From positions 434,001-498,000 of the forward strand of contig NC_000914.2 of the NCBI RefSeq assembly GCF_000018545.1: a stretch of DNA of 64,000 nt, given 5' to 3'. Each line of letters begins with the position of its first letter. Position 1 is the first letter of the stretch. The translations under genes and the position numbers were made by a program. Origin of the DNA: Sinorhizobium fredii NGR234 (GTDB lineage Bacteria > Pseudomonadota > Alphaproteobacteria > Rhizobiales > Rhizobiaceae). The notes under the pieces were generated by a model. It did no database searches. It was not told the DNA's origin and was given only the letters and a program-made list of their open reading frames with translations. Below, in pieces: positions 50,483-60,871 of the stretch.

Positions 50483-52477
50483 TCAGCGCCGGGGATGCTG
50501 TATGTCCGCCACGGTGCGCAATGCTCGCCCGGTTGACGGTCCGGAATAGGCGTCGGCGCTCAAGATCTCGTCTGCAAAGACAATACCGGTGTCTTCGATA
50601 ATCTTTGCCACCGGGACCTGGAAATTTTGACCAGGTTTTGTGCTGTTCGGCCCGACCGGGAGTCGTTCGAACGGAATGTCGAGGGCATAGTCCTGCTGAC
50701 TGACCATGTAGCCGCTGGTATAGAGCCTGTCGTTCTTGTCGGTTACCGCAATGACCTTCCAGAAAAACTGCGGGATCAGAATTCCCCTGTGCTCTTCATC
50801 GTCCGCGCGAAACAGCGGCCCGGAGAAGACCGAAGCCTGAACATTCTCGTCGTCGGTGTTGTAGAGCAGGAAATTTTCCAGACCCTGCCAGAGATCGGCG
50901 CCCTGATTGAAGCCCCAATATTGCGGCGAGCAATTGGTCCACTGGAACGTGTCGTCATTGGCCTGCTTGGCAACGCGGATCTCGCCCCAAACCGGATCGA
51001 GGCGGCGCACGAGGTGACCGCGATCGAAATAGTTCTTCGATGGCACAGGCTCGTCGCCATAGAGTTCGTCGCCGTTTTGCAGTTCCTCGGGGATGCGCGG
51101 GTCGTAAAACCACACGTCATTTCCCCGTTCCAGGTTCGTCCAGCGGGCACCGTCGATGTTCACGGCGGTGTAGAAGGCCATCTTGCGCTTGGGATTGGCA
51201 TTCAGGACCACGGAGAAATGCTGGTAGCGCAGGACGTCGTCGGCTGCACCGGTGACCTTGGCCGGCGAACCATGCCGCAATGCATTGACCCCGAGTGTGG
51301 GCAGCGGGATTTCGACGGGCAGGAAATCCGATCGATATCCTTCGCGTCCGTCGAAATAATTGGCCGGGTGCGTATGCCGCGTCGGCCGGCGTCGTGCCTC
51401 GGCGGCAACAAGCCTGAGGGCCGGTGCGGCGACGAGCGGCGGGCCGACGATGCTCTCGCCTGGCGTCGTGCCGGCAAAGGCTTTCACCCCGGTCGCATCG
51501 GCAACAAGGTCATCGACCAGGGTGGAACGGGCAAAGCCTGGCGCCGCAATTCTCTCTTGAACGTCGGCGATGAGCTTGGAAATGCGAACGCCTTCATTCG
51601 CGAGCCAGTGAACTTTGTCGACGGGCAGATTGATGGCGATGCGAGCGGGCGCCGTTGTCTTGTCGGTCAGCACCCAGTGTTCCTTGCCATCGATCATCCT
51701 TCGGTCTGGAACGCCTGCGTGATGCAGGCAAACGACCTGCCAGGCATCCGTGAAGACGGCTGCGCCAGACGAACCATTTGCCGTATCGGAAGAGTACCAG
51801 AGGAAATTGTCGCGCTCCGGGTCCGCCTCGTCCCCATATTTGACGAACTTGTTTTCTCTGAGCGAGATGCGCTTCGTCTTGGCATCGGGATGTTGAATGA
51901 TGGTCGCATACTGGCCGACCTCCGTCTTTCCGGTGCGCGCGTCGAGACGCAAGAAACCGAAGTCGGAGATTGGCGTCGCGCCATCCTCGCTGTTTTCCTC
52001 GATCGCAACGACCGTGTAATCGAGCGCATCCCTCGGGCTCGTTACAAAACCATCTTGCGGGGAAAGCCGAAAGCGTGTCGTGCGTTTCAGCCGCCCTTCG
52101 GCGTCGAGTTCGTAGCCGAATTCGACCGTAGCCTTGAGAGCGTCTTCAGCGGAGTCGATGACGTGATTGTTGGTCAACAAGAGCCGCGGCCCGATCAAGA
52201 ACCCTGTCCCCCAGTCGCTACTGTCGCCAACGGGTGCCGGAACATTGATCCTGCACACCGCCCTTGATGCCATCAAACCACGCTCGAGATAGTTGATTTC
52301 GACGAGATCGATTTCGCCGATCAGGGACTCAAAGACGTCGAAATCCACCCCGGCCCCAGCGCGCGCCCGATGGACGACCTGCTCAATCAACCGTATGGGA
52401 TCAACTTCGGGCACAGCCTCGCGGCCTGCGGCGATCTGATCGGCCAGTTGTTCGTCCGCAAATTTGGAGATTTCCAT
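50483..52477 (-). CDS. Trypsin-like protease fused to DNA/RNA non-specific nuclease
   Basis: A 664-residue two-enzyme protein. After a helical N-terminal region (1-70) comes an S1 serine protease with a full triad: His105 in LLTNNHVIDSAED, Asp153 in RDALDYTVVAIE, Ser237 in TANGSSGAAVF. Residues ~375-650 form an endonuclease G/NUC1 nuclease: FDRGHLVRR with the catalytic His488 in the DRGH motif, and the metal-binding Asn515 in FQWTNCSPQ, followed by FSGPLF and FWKVIAV. No signal peptide is seen, so it is probably cytoplasmic. The ~70-residue N-terminal helical part is unassigned and could be an interaction module. It stands alone in the minus orientation. Confidence 0.85.
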   Translation of the reverse strand: MEISKFADEQLADQIAAGREAVPEVDPIRLIEQVVHRARAGAGVDFDVFESLIGEIDLVEINYLERGLMASRAVCRINVPAPVGDSSDWGTGFLIGPRLLLTNNHVIDSAEDALKATVEFGYELDAEGRLKRTTRFRLSPQDGFVTSPRDALDYTVVAIEENSEDGATPISDFGFLRLDARTGKTEVGQYATIIQHPDAKTKRISLRENKFVKYGDEADPERDNFLWYSSDTANGSSGAAVFTDAWQVVCLHHAGVPDRRMIDGKEHWVLTDKTTAPARIAINLPVDKVHWLANEGVRISKLIADVQERIAAPGFARSTLVDDLVADATGVKAFAGTTPGESIVGPPLVAAPALRLVAAEARRRPTRHTHPANYFDGREGYRSDFLPVEIPLPTLGVNALRHGSPAKVTGAADDVLRYQHFSVVLNANPKRKMAFYTAVNIDGARWTNLERGNDVWFYDPRIPEELQNGDELYGDEPVPSKNYFDRGHLVRRLDPVWGEIRVAKQANDDTFQWTNCSPQYWGFNQGADLWQGLENFLLYNTDDENVQASVFSGPLFRADDEEHRGILIPQFFWKVIAVTDKNDRLYTSGYMVSQQDYALDIPFERLPVGPNSTKPGQNFQVPVAKIIEDTGIVFADEILSADAYSGPSTGRALRTVADIQHPRR

Positions 52478-52754
52478 TGGTAGCCCCTCTTCAACTGTGG
52501 CGAAAAACTACAGCACGGAAACAACAGCGACGTGACGAACCGACTGGTGTTCCAACAATAGCGGAAAGGATTGCTCGCGGTTTGCAGTATCCCCCAGTCG
52601 ATTGAAAAGTAATACAAATTAGCTTGTGTGAATGTTTTGTGACATTTGCATGTGATCGCCGCTTCATTATCGATTTGTTATCCCTCGCCGCCTATCGATG
52701 CCGTGATGCTGCGCTGCACGCGGCTGCCACCTCAACAAAATTTCGGGACATCTC

Positions 52755-55292
52755 ATGGGCTGGGTCGATCGCCTCCTCTCGCGTTTCAAAATCCGAACGA
52801 AGGTGATGCTGCTGGTGTTGCCCTTCATCCTGAGCATCAGCGCGGTCGGGGTGACTGGCATGCTCGCATCCGGGCTTCTGCAAAGCCGCATGGCGATATC
52901 CAACGACGTCGCGGCATCGCTGCGCGGCTTCAAGGATGTCTATGCGGCAATGATCGGCTTTCTCGACCAGACGACCGAAGAAAACCGGGCGCTCGTCTTC
53001 AGCAAGCTCGACGAGCAGCGCGCCGCGCTCGACGCTGCCGGCGCACGCCTGACGCCGAAGGCCGAAGGCTGGGCGGAGCTCGAAAGCGCATCCGCGGCGC
53101 TTTCTGCGATCAACGGCCGAATGGACGACCTTTGGGCTCTGCATGCCGATGAAGCCCGCCTCGAAGCCGGCATCAAGGAGGCCTTGGGGGTCATCTCGAC
53201 ATCGCAGGCGGATCTCTTGACCGCCGCCACCGCGTTCGACAAGTCGATCTCCACGCAGGAAGACGACGCCAAGGAGAAACTGCGTGACGCGCAAAGGATC
53301 CTCTCTGCGACAAGCTTTGTCGTTGCGCTCAGAGATGCATTTGCCGCGCGCAAGGACGATGGCGAGGGCTATCGGGCGATCGCCGCAGCCATGGGCGACC
53401 TGAAGATTCACCAGAAGCTGCTACCGATCGCGTTGCCGAAGAAATCCAAGCCGCTGGGCAAGGCCTTTTCGGCCAACGTCAGGGCCTTGAGTGCGCTGGT
53501 GGATGACAAGGCGCGCCCGCCGGAAAACATAGAGAAAATCCTGGATGTCTTCGCTGAGCTCAAAGCGCTTAAGGAGCCGTTGGAGGCGGCGGCGACCGCG
53601 AAGATGCAGCATGTGTCGACGACTTTCGAGGAGCTCGATGCCTCGGTTGCCAAGGCCGGGCTCGTAATGCAGGACACGCGGCATCTCACCGATGCCATCT
53701 ACCTGACGCGCATCGCACTTGCCGAATTCATGCTCGACCGTTCCGCAGAAAAGCAGTCGACATTGGCAATGCACCTCGCGCAATGCCGCAACGCGCTCTT
53801 TGCGCTGAGCTCCACGGCGGGCGATCTCGGCTTCGCCGGGGAGCAGTCGACCAAGCTCGCAACCTCCTTCGACCGGATTGAACAGTCCGCCGTCGAACTT
53901 GTCGGCGCCACCGGCAAGCGCACACAGCAATTCCAGGCCGCTGCCGACGAGATCGACCATATCGGCGAGCAGATATCGCTGTTCGCCGACCTGCAACGGA
54001 GCGCCGCCGGGCGCCAGAGCCAGGATGCCAATAGGCTGTCCATCGGCGCCATGGTTCTGGGCGTGATCATCGCTCTCGTTTCCGGCGCGGCGCTGGTGCT
54101 CACGCTGAAGGGGCCGATCGGGGAGATCACCCAGACGATGCGCAATCTGGCCGGTGGCCTGCTCGACACGGCTGTCGCTAACCGGAACCGCGCCGACGAG
54201 ATCGGCGAGATGGCGCGTGCCCTCGACGTCTTCAAGACCAATGCGAAGGCGAGGATCGCGCTCGAACAGCGGTCCGAGCAGGAGCGCGTCGCCGCCCATG
54301 CCGAGCGTGAGCGAAACGAGGCGGAAAAGTTGCGCCGCGACCAGGAAATCGCCTTCGCAGTCGACGCACTGGCAGATGGGCTCGACGCCATGGCAAAGGG
54401 CCGGCTGACCTCAACGATCGAGACACCCTTCGCCCCGGCGCTTGACAAACTGCGCACCGATTTCAACGCCGCCGTCGCGGGCCTCAGGCAAACCCTCCTC
54501 GACATCCGCACGACGTCGTCCGTCATCCAGGGAAGCGGCCGTCAGATGGCCGAGGGCGCCAAGGCGCTCTCCGGTCGCACCGAGCAGCAGGCCGCGTCGC
54601 TCGAAGAAACAGCCGCAAGCGTTGATGAGATCGTCGCCACCATCCGCAGGGCAGGCGACCAGGCGGCCAATGCCGACAATACGGTCTCCAAGGCCAAGCA
54701 AGACGCCGATCGCTCCACCGTGGTCGTGGGCAATGCGACTGCGGCCATGGGGCGGATTGAGGCCGCCTCCAGCCATATCGGCCACATCATCGAGGTCATC
54801 GACGACATCGCATTCCAGATCAATCTGCTGGCGCTCAACGCGGGCATCGAGGCGGCGCGCGCCGGCGAGGCCGGCAAAGGTTTTGCCGTGGTCGCGCAGG
54901 AGGTGCGGGAACTCGCGCAGCGGTCCGCCGGGGCTGCTCGGGAGATTGCCGCGTTAATCGGAAACTCCACGGCCGAAGTCGCCAAGGGCGCCGGCCTCGT
55001 CTCCGAAACCGGTGCTGCGTTGCTGGATATCTCCAAGCACATCCTCGAGATCTCGACCCAGATCGAAGCAATCGCGCTGTCGAGCCGGGAGCAGGCTTCG
55101 TCGATCGCCGAGGTGAACGTTGCAATCACGCGGCTTGATCAGCTGACGCAAAGCAACGCGGCCATGGCCGAGGAGACGCAAGCCGCGAGCTGGACGCTGT
55201 CGGGCGAGGCGGACTACCTGATGCAACTCGTCGACCGGTTCGATCTTGGTGAGAACAGCGGCAGCGCATCGGAAACAATGAAGGCTGCCTGA
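52755..55292 (+). CDS. Methyl-accepting chemotaxis protein
   Basis: An 845-residue chemoreceptor. A first transmembrane segment near residues 14-35 ([20 protein letters not shown]) and a second near 430-450 ([20 protein letters not shown]) flank a long ~390-residue sensory domain. A HAMP domain follows ([20 protein letters not shown]), then the signalling domain with its hairpin tip [20 protein letters not shown] and [20 protein letters not shown]. No CheR-docking pentapeptide (NWETF-like) is at the C-terminus. It likely senses an external ligand; the substrate is unknown. Confidence 0.92.
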   Translation: MGWVDRLLSRFKIRTKVMLLVLPFILSISAVGVTGMLASGLLQSRMAISNDVAASLRGFKDVYAAMIGFLDQTTEENRALVFSKLDEQRAALDAAGARLTPKAEGWAELESASAALSAINGRMDDLWALHADEARLEAGIKEALGVISTSQADLLTAATAFDKSISTQEDDAKEKLRDAQRILSATSFVVALRDAFAARKDDGEGYRAIAAAMGDLKIHQKLLPIALPKKSKPLGKAFSANVRALSALVDDKARPPENIEKILDVFAELKALKEPLEAAATAKMQHVSTTFEELDASVAKAGLVMQDTRHLTDAIYLTRIALAEFMLDRSAEKQSTLAMHLAQCRNALFALSSTAGDLGFAGEQSTKLATSFDRIEQSAVELVGATGKRTQQFQAAADEIDHIGEQISLFADLQRSAAGRQSQDANRLSIGAMVLGVIIALVSGAALVLTLKGPIGEITQTMRNLAGGLLDTAVANRNRADEIGEMARALDVFKTNAKARIALEQRSEQERVAAHAERERNEAEKLRRDQEIAFAVDALADGLDAMAKGRLTSTIETPFAPALDKLRTDFNAAVAGLRQTLLDIRTTSSVIQGSGRQMAEGAKALSGRTEQQAASLEETAASVDEIVATIRRAGDQAANADNTVSKAKQDADRSTVVVGNATAAMGRIEAASSHIGHIIEVIDDIAFQINLLALNAGIEAARAGEAGKGFAVVAQEVRELAQRSAGAAREIAALIGNSTAEVAKGAGLVSETGAALLDISKHILEISTQIEAIALSSREQASSIAEVNVAITRLDQLTQSNAAMAEETQAASWTLSGEADYLMQLVDRFDLGENSGSASETMKAA

Positions 55293-55510
55293 AGAAACCC
55301 CGTCAAAATATTTAACAGCAAGCACCATTGCCATTTGGATTGCGGCGCGGGGATCAGGGGCGGTGAAAACGACCCCTCTTCCCGCCGGTCGATCGAGTGT
55401 CGCACGCGCCCCACCATCAGGCGATGCCTACCCATTCGTCTTCAAGACCTTGATATGACCACCTGCACATTATATATTCCGACGGATCGGAGCATTATAT
55501 GGAGGCCCAC
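55293..55510. other. Spacer between the chemoreceptor and toxin-antitoxin pair
   Basis: No hairpin terminator or gene is clear. The promoter of the following toxin-antitoxin pair should lie in this interval. Confidence 0.35.
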
Positions 55511-56164
55511 ATGCCCGCAGTTGCGGAAATGCTGAAGGCGAGCGAGGCTGCCGTCGTCTCGCGCGTGAGCCTACGCGACGTCAATCGCGTCATCGATGAG
55601 CATATTCTGCCAGAAGCCTTCGTGTCGCTTGACAACGGTCGCCATGTCCTGGCCGGGGCCTGCTCCCTCATCGCCTTCTATTTCGAGAGCGCCCGCCGTC
55701 TCACCTCGGAAGAGCGGCTGTTTGCCATCCGGATAGCAGAGGGTCGACTGGCAAGAGCGCGTACGCTCCCTTGGTCCGCCCTGTTGCGCGAGGACTGGAC
55801 CGTGCACCACGAGTTTCTGACGATCGATCTTATGCCCTTTATGAGAGGTGCGAGCGAACGACTGGACGACCTTGCCGCAGCACGAGAGATCGTCACATCC
55901 TCGCCCGACATCCTTGGCGGTACGCCTGTCGTCCGGGGCACCCGCGTTCCGGTCTATGATGTTGCCGCATCCGTAGCTGCCGGTCATTCGGTGGAGCGCA
56001 TGCTGGAGGCCTGGCCTAGCCTGGACGCGGAAAAGATAAGGCTTGCCTCAATCTACGCGGAAGCGAACCCCTTGCGCGGCCGGCGCCGCGTCTTCGGCGA
56101 CCTTCCCGAAGGCTCGGTCATCGTCTCAGATCGTCGCGTCGCCCGTCGCAGGAAGACGGGATGA
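55511..56164 (+). CDS. DUF433-domain antitoxin
   Basis: A 217-residue protein with an N-terminal region I do not recognise (ASEAAVVSRVSLRDVNRVID) and a C-terminal DUF433 domain (SPDILGGTPVVRGTRVPVYD, VAASVAAGHSVERMLEAWPS), a VapB-like antitoxin fold. GGAGG five bases before 55511 selects this ATG over one at 55499. It overlaps the toxin ATG at 56161 (ATGA), the usual antitoxin-toxin order. The length is well above the usual 70-90 residues, so the N-terminal extension is notable. Confidence 0.75.
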   Translation: MPAVAEMLKASEAAVVSRVSLRDVNRVIDEHILPEAFVSLDNGRHVLAGACSLIAFYFESARRLTSEERLFAIRIAEGRLARARTLPWSALLREDWTVHHEFLTIDLMPFMRGASERLDDLAAAREIVTSSPDILGGTPVVRGTRVPVYDVAASVAAGHSVERMLEAWPSLDAEKIRLASIYAEANPLRGRRRVFGDLPEGSVIVSDRRVARRRKTG

Positions 56165-56573
56165 AGTTTCTCATCGATGAGTGTCTCAGTCCTGAACTGG
56201 CAAAAATGGCTATCGAAAAAGGCCACGGCGAAACAAGCCATGTCGTCTGGATGAAACTGGGCGGCCTGAAGGACTGGGAGCTTAAACCAATCATCCTTGA
56301 GGGCGACTGGACGTTTGTCACGAAGAATTCGGTCGATTTCCGGGGACCAAAAGACAAGCCGGGCACCAAGGGGCAATATGCCGACGTCGCCATCCATGCC
56401 GGGCTGATCTGCCTTAACGGCCACCCGGCATGGACCTCGACATGCAGATCGAGCTGTTTGAGCAGGCGTTGATCGAACTCGACAATGACGACAATCTCGT
56501 CAATCGGGTCCTGGAGATCTCACTCGAAGACGAAGACCTTCGCGTGCTTCGGTACGCTCTCCTGAAAGAATAA
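56161..56573 (+). pseudogene. DUF5615 PIN-like toxin with a frameshift
   Basis: The frame begins MKFLIDECLSPELAKMAIEK, the DUF5615 PIN-like signature with acidic residues (DEC), then HVVWMKLGGLKDWELK, FVTKNSVDFRGP and AGLICLNGHP. It runs out at 56472. An adjacent frame continues GMDLDMQIELFEQALIELDN and EDLRVLRYALLKE to 56573. One missing base near 56425 explains the split. The predicted RNase activity is inference from the family. Confidence 0.7.
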
Positions 56574-56798
56574 TCAAAAAGGCTCGGGGGGAAATGAAGG
56601 GTCAGCTAACCGATCCTTCAGCACGGCGATTCGCACTGTTTCGTTCGGAGCAACGATAGGTTCATTGCGCGGAACACTGTAGTCACGGGTACGAACACCG
56701 CGGTAGTGTGCCGAAGGTTCTGCAAATTCTCTGCGAGGGGCGGTCATGGCAGGCTGGTGATGTCGAAGTCACCTGATTCACTCACGAGGAACGCTACC
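56574..56798. other. Spacer between toxin and IS256 remnant
   Basis: No gene supported. The upstream end of the IS256 element should lie here, but I cannot define its terminal repeat. Confidence 0.35.
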
Positions 56799-57155
56799 AT
56801 GACCAAGATTGAAGGTAAGACCGCCAGCACTCCGGTCAAAGACATTCTGCTTTCGAACCCGGATGGGCTGCGCGAGGTAGTCCGCGCGGTCATGCAGGAG
56901 GTGCTCGAAGCGGAGATGGACGAGGCCCTGGGGGCGGGGAAAGGCGAGCGCACGCCAGAGCGGCTCGGCTACCGCTCCGGCTACTACGGTCGGACGCTGA
57001 TGACGCGGGTCGGCAAACTGGAACTGCGGTTGCCGCAGGATCGCTCCGGGCATTTCTCCACTGAGCTGTTCGAACGCTACCAGCGTTCGGAGCGGGCGCT
57101 GGTAGCGCATCCTGGATCGCTTTCGCGCAATGCTAGACGAAGTGGAGGAGTAACG
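56799..57155 (+). pseudogene. IS256-family transposase, internally deleted
   Basis: The start codon is preceded by CGAGGA. The N-terminal ~100 residues match IS256 transposases (SNPDGLREVVRAVMQEVLEA, EMDEALGAGKGERTPERLGY, RSGYYGRTLMTRVGKLELRL, PQDRSGHFSTELFERYQRSE). The frame is then lost, and another frame supplies a short tail (LDRFRAMLDEVEE, stop at ~57155) that resembles the C-terminus of the same family. The catalytic middle is deleted. Confidence 0.75.
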
Positions 57156-57195
57156 CCGCCGCCCTTGCTGATATCTCCCCGACGCGATTGCCTAT

Positions 57196-58827
57196 TCACG
57201 GATCTGCGTCAGGGTTGGGCGTCAGCGCTTCCGGATCGATGCGGATCTCGATTAGCGCCGGCTTGCCCGAGGCTTCCGAGCGGCGAAAGGCGTCGACGAA
57301 ATCTTCGGTCGCCTTCACAGTCTCGCTGTGCAACCCGTAGGAGCGGGCAAGATCGGCGAAGTCGGGATTGCGGGCCGCGTTCCGCAAACGCGGCCCCGAT
57401 AGCTCCGCTCCTGGTGCATGCGGATTGTGCCGTACATGCCATTATTGATGACGAGGAAGATGACGCGAACGTCGTATTGCATGGCCGTCGCCAGCTCCTG
57501 TCCGTTCATTAGGAAGCAGCCGTCGCCGGCAAAGGCCACGACCGTCCTCGCCGGCGCGGTAATTTTGGCCGCAATCGCGGCCGGCACGCCGTAGCCCATG
57601 GAGCCGTTGGTAGGGCCGAGCTGGGTGCGGAACGTGCGGTACTGGTAGAAGCGATGCGCCCAGGCAGTGTAATTCCCGGCTCCCATGGTCAGAATGGCAT
57701 CGTCAGGCAGATGAGCACGCAGCCATGCCATCACCTCGCCCATTTGGACGGGGCCGGGCACCTGCGGTTTCTTCAGATAGTCGGCATCGGCAGCCTTCGT
57801 CCAATCACCCCAGACTGGCGCAACAGCCGGTTCGAGCCCGGTCGCCTGCGACAGGAAGCCCACGGCGCTGGCATTGATCGGCAGGGTCGCGTGATAAACG
57901 CGGCCCAACTCTTCTGCGCCCGGGTGAATATGGACCAGGGTCTGCTTCCGCACCGGGATATCAATGAGCGAATAGGCGCCGGTCGTCATTTCGCCGAGAC
58001 GGGCGCCAATTGCGATCAGCAGGTCGCAGTCCTTCATGTGTCGAATCAGTTTCGGCCCGGCCGCAATGCCGAGGTCACCGGCATAATTAGCATGTATATT
58101 GTTGAAATAGTCCTGACAGCGGAACGAGGCAGCAACCGGCAGTGAGAAACCTTCCGAGAAGGAACGCAGGTCGGCGACAGCCTGCTGCGTCCAGCCGCCA
58201 CCACCGGCGACGACCAACGGATGCTTGGCTTTCGCTAGCAGTTCGGTCAGCTCATCGAGTTGCGGCTGACCGGCATAGGTCTCGACGCGCTTGTAAGCGG
58301 GTGTATCGGCGACCGTCACGCGATTCGTCAACATGTCCTCCGGCAGCGCGATGACGACGGGTCCCGGCCGGCCATTGGCGGGCGCGATGGAACGCCTGGC
58401 TGACGAGTTCCGGGGTGCGAGCAGCATCCTCGATCTCCACTACCCATTTTGCCATCTGGCCGAACATCCGGCGATAGTCGATCTCCTGAAAGGCCTCGCG
58501 CTCCGTCTGTTCACGCGCCACCTGGCTGATGAAGAGGAGCATCGGCGTTGAATCCTGGAAGGCGGTATGCACACCAACGGAAGCATTGGTGGCGCCGGGC
58601 CCACGGGTGACGAAGCAGATGCCTGGCTTGCCGGTGAGTTTGCCATAGGCCGCCCCGCCCTCCTGCCGGCAAATGACGAACTCGATCGCACGCTCGGCAT
58701 CGTGGAAGGCGTCAAGCGCCGCCAGGTAGCCCTCGCCGGGCACGCCGAAGACGCGTTCCACACCGTGGATCCTGAGGGCGTGGACAAGGATCAGGCCCCC
58801 GCTTCGCTCCTGTAAGCCGTTTCCCAT
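57196..58827 (-). pseudogene. Thiamine-diphosphate enzyme (acetolactate synthase family), two frameshifts
   Basis: The gene reads in three pieces. The N-terminal part from 58827 has GVERVFGVPGEGYLAALDAF, ICRQEGGAAYGKLTGK and GICFVTRGPGATNASVGV. A frameshift near 58380 leads to the middle part (GRPGPVVIALPEDMLTNRVT, HPLVVAGGGGWTQQAVADLR) and the TPP-binding motif VVAFAGDGCFLMNGQELATA ... VIFLVINNGMYG. A second near 57380 leads to the C-terminus (FADLARSYGLHSETVKATED). All domains are represented, so it was a full-length ThDP enzyme. The substrate is not determinable. It lies downstream of two SDR genes. Confidence 0.8.
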
Positions 58828-58903
58828 CGTCTCCGCCTTCACTTTCTTGCTATCTAGATTCCTATGGGGTCGCGCCAGAAGGCCAGGCGCGACCCGAACG
58901 CCA

Positions 58904-59650
58904 TCAGGCGTAGATGTAACCACCCAAGACGATCACTTGTTCACCGGTCATGTATGTATTCTTCGGGCCCGCGACCATCACTACGAATTCTGCAATTTCT
59001 GCTGGTTCGGCAGCCCGGCCCAACGGATTGGCCGCGGCAAGCTCGCCGAGGAAGCCAAGAGATTTGGCTTTTTCGGTCGCCATGCCCGCCGGCGCGACGG
59101 AGTTGATCAGAACCTGATCCTTGGCGAACGCATGCGCAAAGGACCGGGTCAAGCTGACGACCGCGGCCTTGGTCGCGGCGTAGTGTGCGTTCTGCGGGTG
59201 CGCCTTGAAAGCGTCGACAGAGGTAATGTTGACGATGCGTCCGGAAACTTCGCCCTCGGCCTTGTGGCCCTGCATGTGCTTCACCGCCGCCACCATCATG
59301 TGATAGGTGCCCTTGATGTTGATAGCATTTTCAGCGTCCCACATATCGTCGGTGATTTCGAGCAGCGGTGCGCGCGGATAGATCGCTGCGCAAATTGACG
59401 AGCGGATGCGCCCTGCGGTCTTGACCGCAGCGTCGAAGGAAGCGTGCGCGCCTTCTGCCCGTGCGATGTCGCGGACGACCGTGAAAATCTCGGTGCCTTT
59501 TCCGGCCAGCTCTCCCTTCGCTGCATCAAGACGCTCCTGATTGATGTCGATGACGACGATCTTCGACACGCCGTCACGGACCATGAGCTTTGCCGTTTCG
59601 AGGCCGAAGCCGCTCGCACCACCGACGACGGCGATGTTCATACCCTGCAT
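58904..59650 (-). CDS. Short-chain dehydrogenase/reductase (SDR)
   Basis: A 248-residue classical SDR with NAD(P)-binding [34 protein letters not shown], the catalytic [11 protein letters not shown] (YxxxK) and [14 protein letters not shown]. The usual NNAG motif is replaced by a degenerate [15 protein letters not shown] stretch, possibly from compensating frameshifts, so activity is uncertain. It is followed by the broken TPP enzyme and preceded by a second SDR 25 bases away, suggesting one catabolic operon. Confidence 0.78.
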
Positions 59651-59675
59651 GATCTTTTCCTTCCAAGGTTCGCAG

Positions 59676-60422
59676 TTAACGAGAAAGTTTGGACATCTGG
59701 GCGCCGCCGACTACTTGGCCCGTCGGCATCACTTCCAGGCGGGTTACGTCGACGAAGTCCGGCAACTCCAGCGCCGTACGCAGCAGTCGCGCCATGTGTT
59801 CGGGCTGGATCGCCTCATTGTCGTCGTAGAGCTTCTTCTTTGCGCCCTCTTTGCCGAGCGCTGTCCGATAGAGGTTCGTCTCAACGCGGCCGGGAAAAAG
59901 CTCCGTCACCCTGATCGGTAGACCGATCAGATCGCAGCGCAGTGCAGATGAAAACAGGCTGACGGCCGCCTTCGTCGCGCCGTAAACGGAAGAGTTGGGA
60001 TGAGGGGCAAGGCCGCCGCTTGAACCGGTGAAAAAGATATGGCCGCGGCGACGTTCGATCATCTGCTTCAGGACATGCCGCGTCAGCTTGAAGACCGACC
60101 GAATGTTGATGTCGATCATTGCGTCAATATCGTCTTCAGACAGGTCGACGAGGCTTGCCGAGGCGGTGAGTAATCCGGCGTTGTTCACCAGCACGTCGAT
60201 CTTTTCCCCCGCGATTTTCCCATAGACTTCGGAAACGTCAGAGAGATCGAACACGACGGGCACGATGCCCGCGGTCGAGTGAAGCTCGTCAAGCGCAGCA
60301 CGGTCCCTGCCAAGAGCAAGGACCCTGAGCCCGGCCGAGGCAAGCTCAAGCGCGATTGCCTTCCCAATACCGCTCGAGGCCCCTGTGACAAGGGCAACTT
60401 CGTATCTGTTCATCGGATGCAA
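59676..60422 (-). CDS. Short-chain dehydrogenase (YdfG-like)
   Basis: A 248-residue SDR with an intact active site: [20 protein letters not shown] (cofactor loop), [20 protein letters not shown] (NNAG), [20 protein letters not shown] (Ser and YxxxK) and the C-terminal [20 protein letters not shown]. It resembles YdfG/3-hydroxy acid dehydrogenases. It is the first intact gene of the short minus-strand operon. The substrate is unknown. Confidence 0.85.
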
Positions 60423-60439
60423 TCCTTAGTCCTCGAGTG

Positions 60440-60775
60440 CTATTTGCTAAGCGACGCAACCAGCTTGGCGAGACGTTCACACGCGCTTTCGAGTTCCGCG
60501 TCCGAAGCGGCAATCGACAGGCGGATGAACGAAGGCGAGCCGAAGGCAGCACCCGGAACGCTGGACAGACCGAATTCGTTGAGGAGATAGGCTGCGATAG
60601 CTGTATCATCAGCGAGAACGGTTCCGTCCGGGGTCTTGCGACCAATGAGATTGCCAACGCCGATGAAGGCGTAGAAGGCACCGTCCGGAGGGGTGAATTG
60701 GAGTTCGGGGATCTTCGCCAATCCTCTCGCCATGTTCATAGATTTCGTCGGAGATGACCAGGACGACCATCAGCT
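60440..60775 (-). pseudogene. Aminotransferase remnant (class I/II, AspC-like)
   Basis: The C-terminal part is clear: IPELQFTPPDGAFYAFIGVG, NEFGLSSVPGAAFGSPSFIR and LSIAASDAELESACERLAKL. Just upstream another frame reads VVLVISDEIYEHG, which is the SDEIYEH motif from the middle of the protein, so an internal deletion with a frame change has joined the middle directly to the C-terminus. The PLP-lysine is lost. It ends 18 bases before the SDR gene at 60422 and was probably the first gene of that operon. Confidence 0.75.
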
Positions 60776-60840
60776 GCACGAGCTGCTCGCCTGGAACTGG
60801 AAGGCGGCCCGCGAGCGCATCGCACAGACCGCCGCATAAG
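60730..60840 (+). pseudogene. IS66-type transposase C-terminal fragment
   Basis: Plus strand reads DDHQLHELLAWNWKAARERI AQTAA-stop; the LHELLPWNW ending is characteristic of the IS66 TnpC C-terminus. It abuts or overlaps the aminotransferase remnant, so the element's insertion or deletion probably created that junction. The match is short. Confidence 0.45.
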
Positions 60841-60871
60841 CCGACATCGCCATTCATCAGCATCGTCGTCG

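Noticed and set aside
50627..52267. Plus-strand open frame of 546 codons opposite the protease-nuclease fusion
   Set aside because: It is the antisense shadow of a well-supported gene (no domain, no ribosome site), common in GC-rich DNA.
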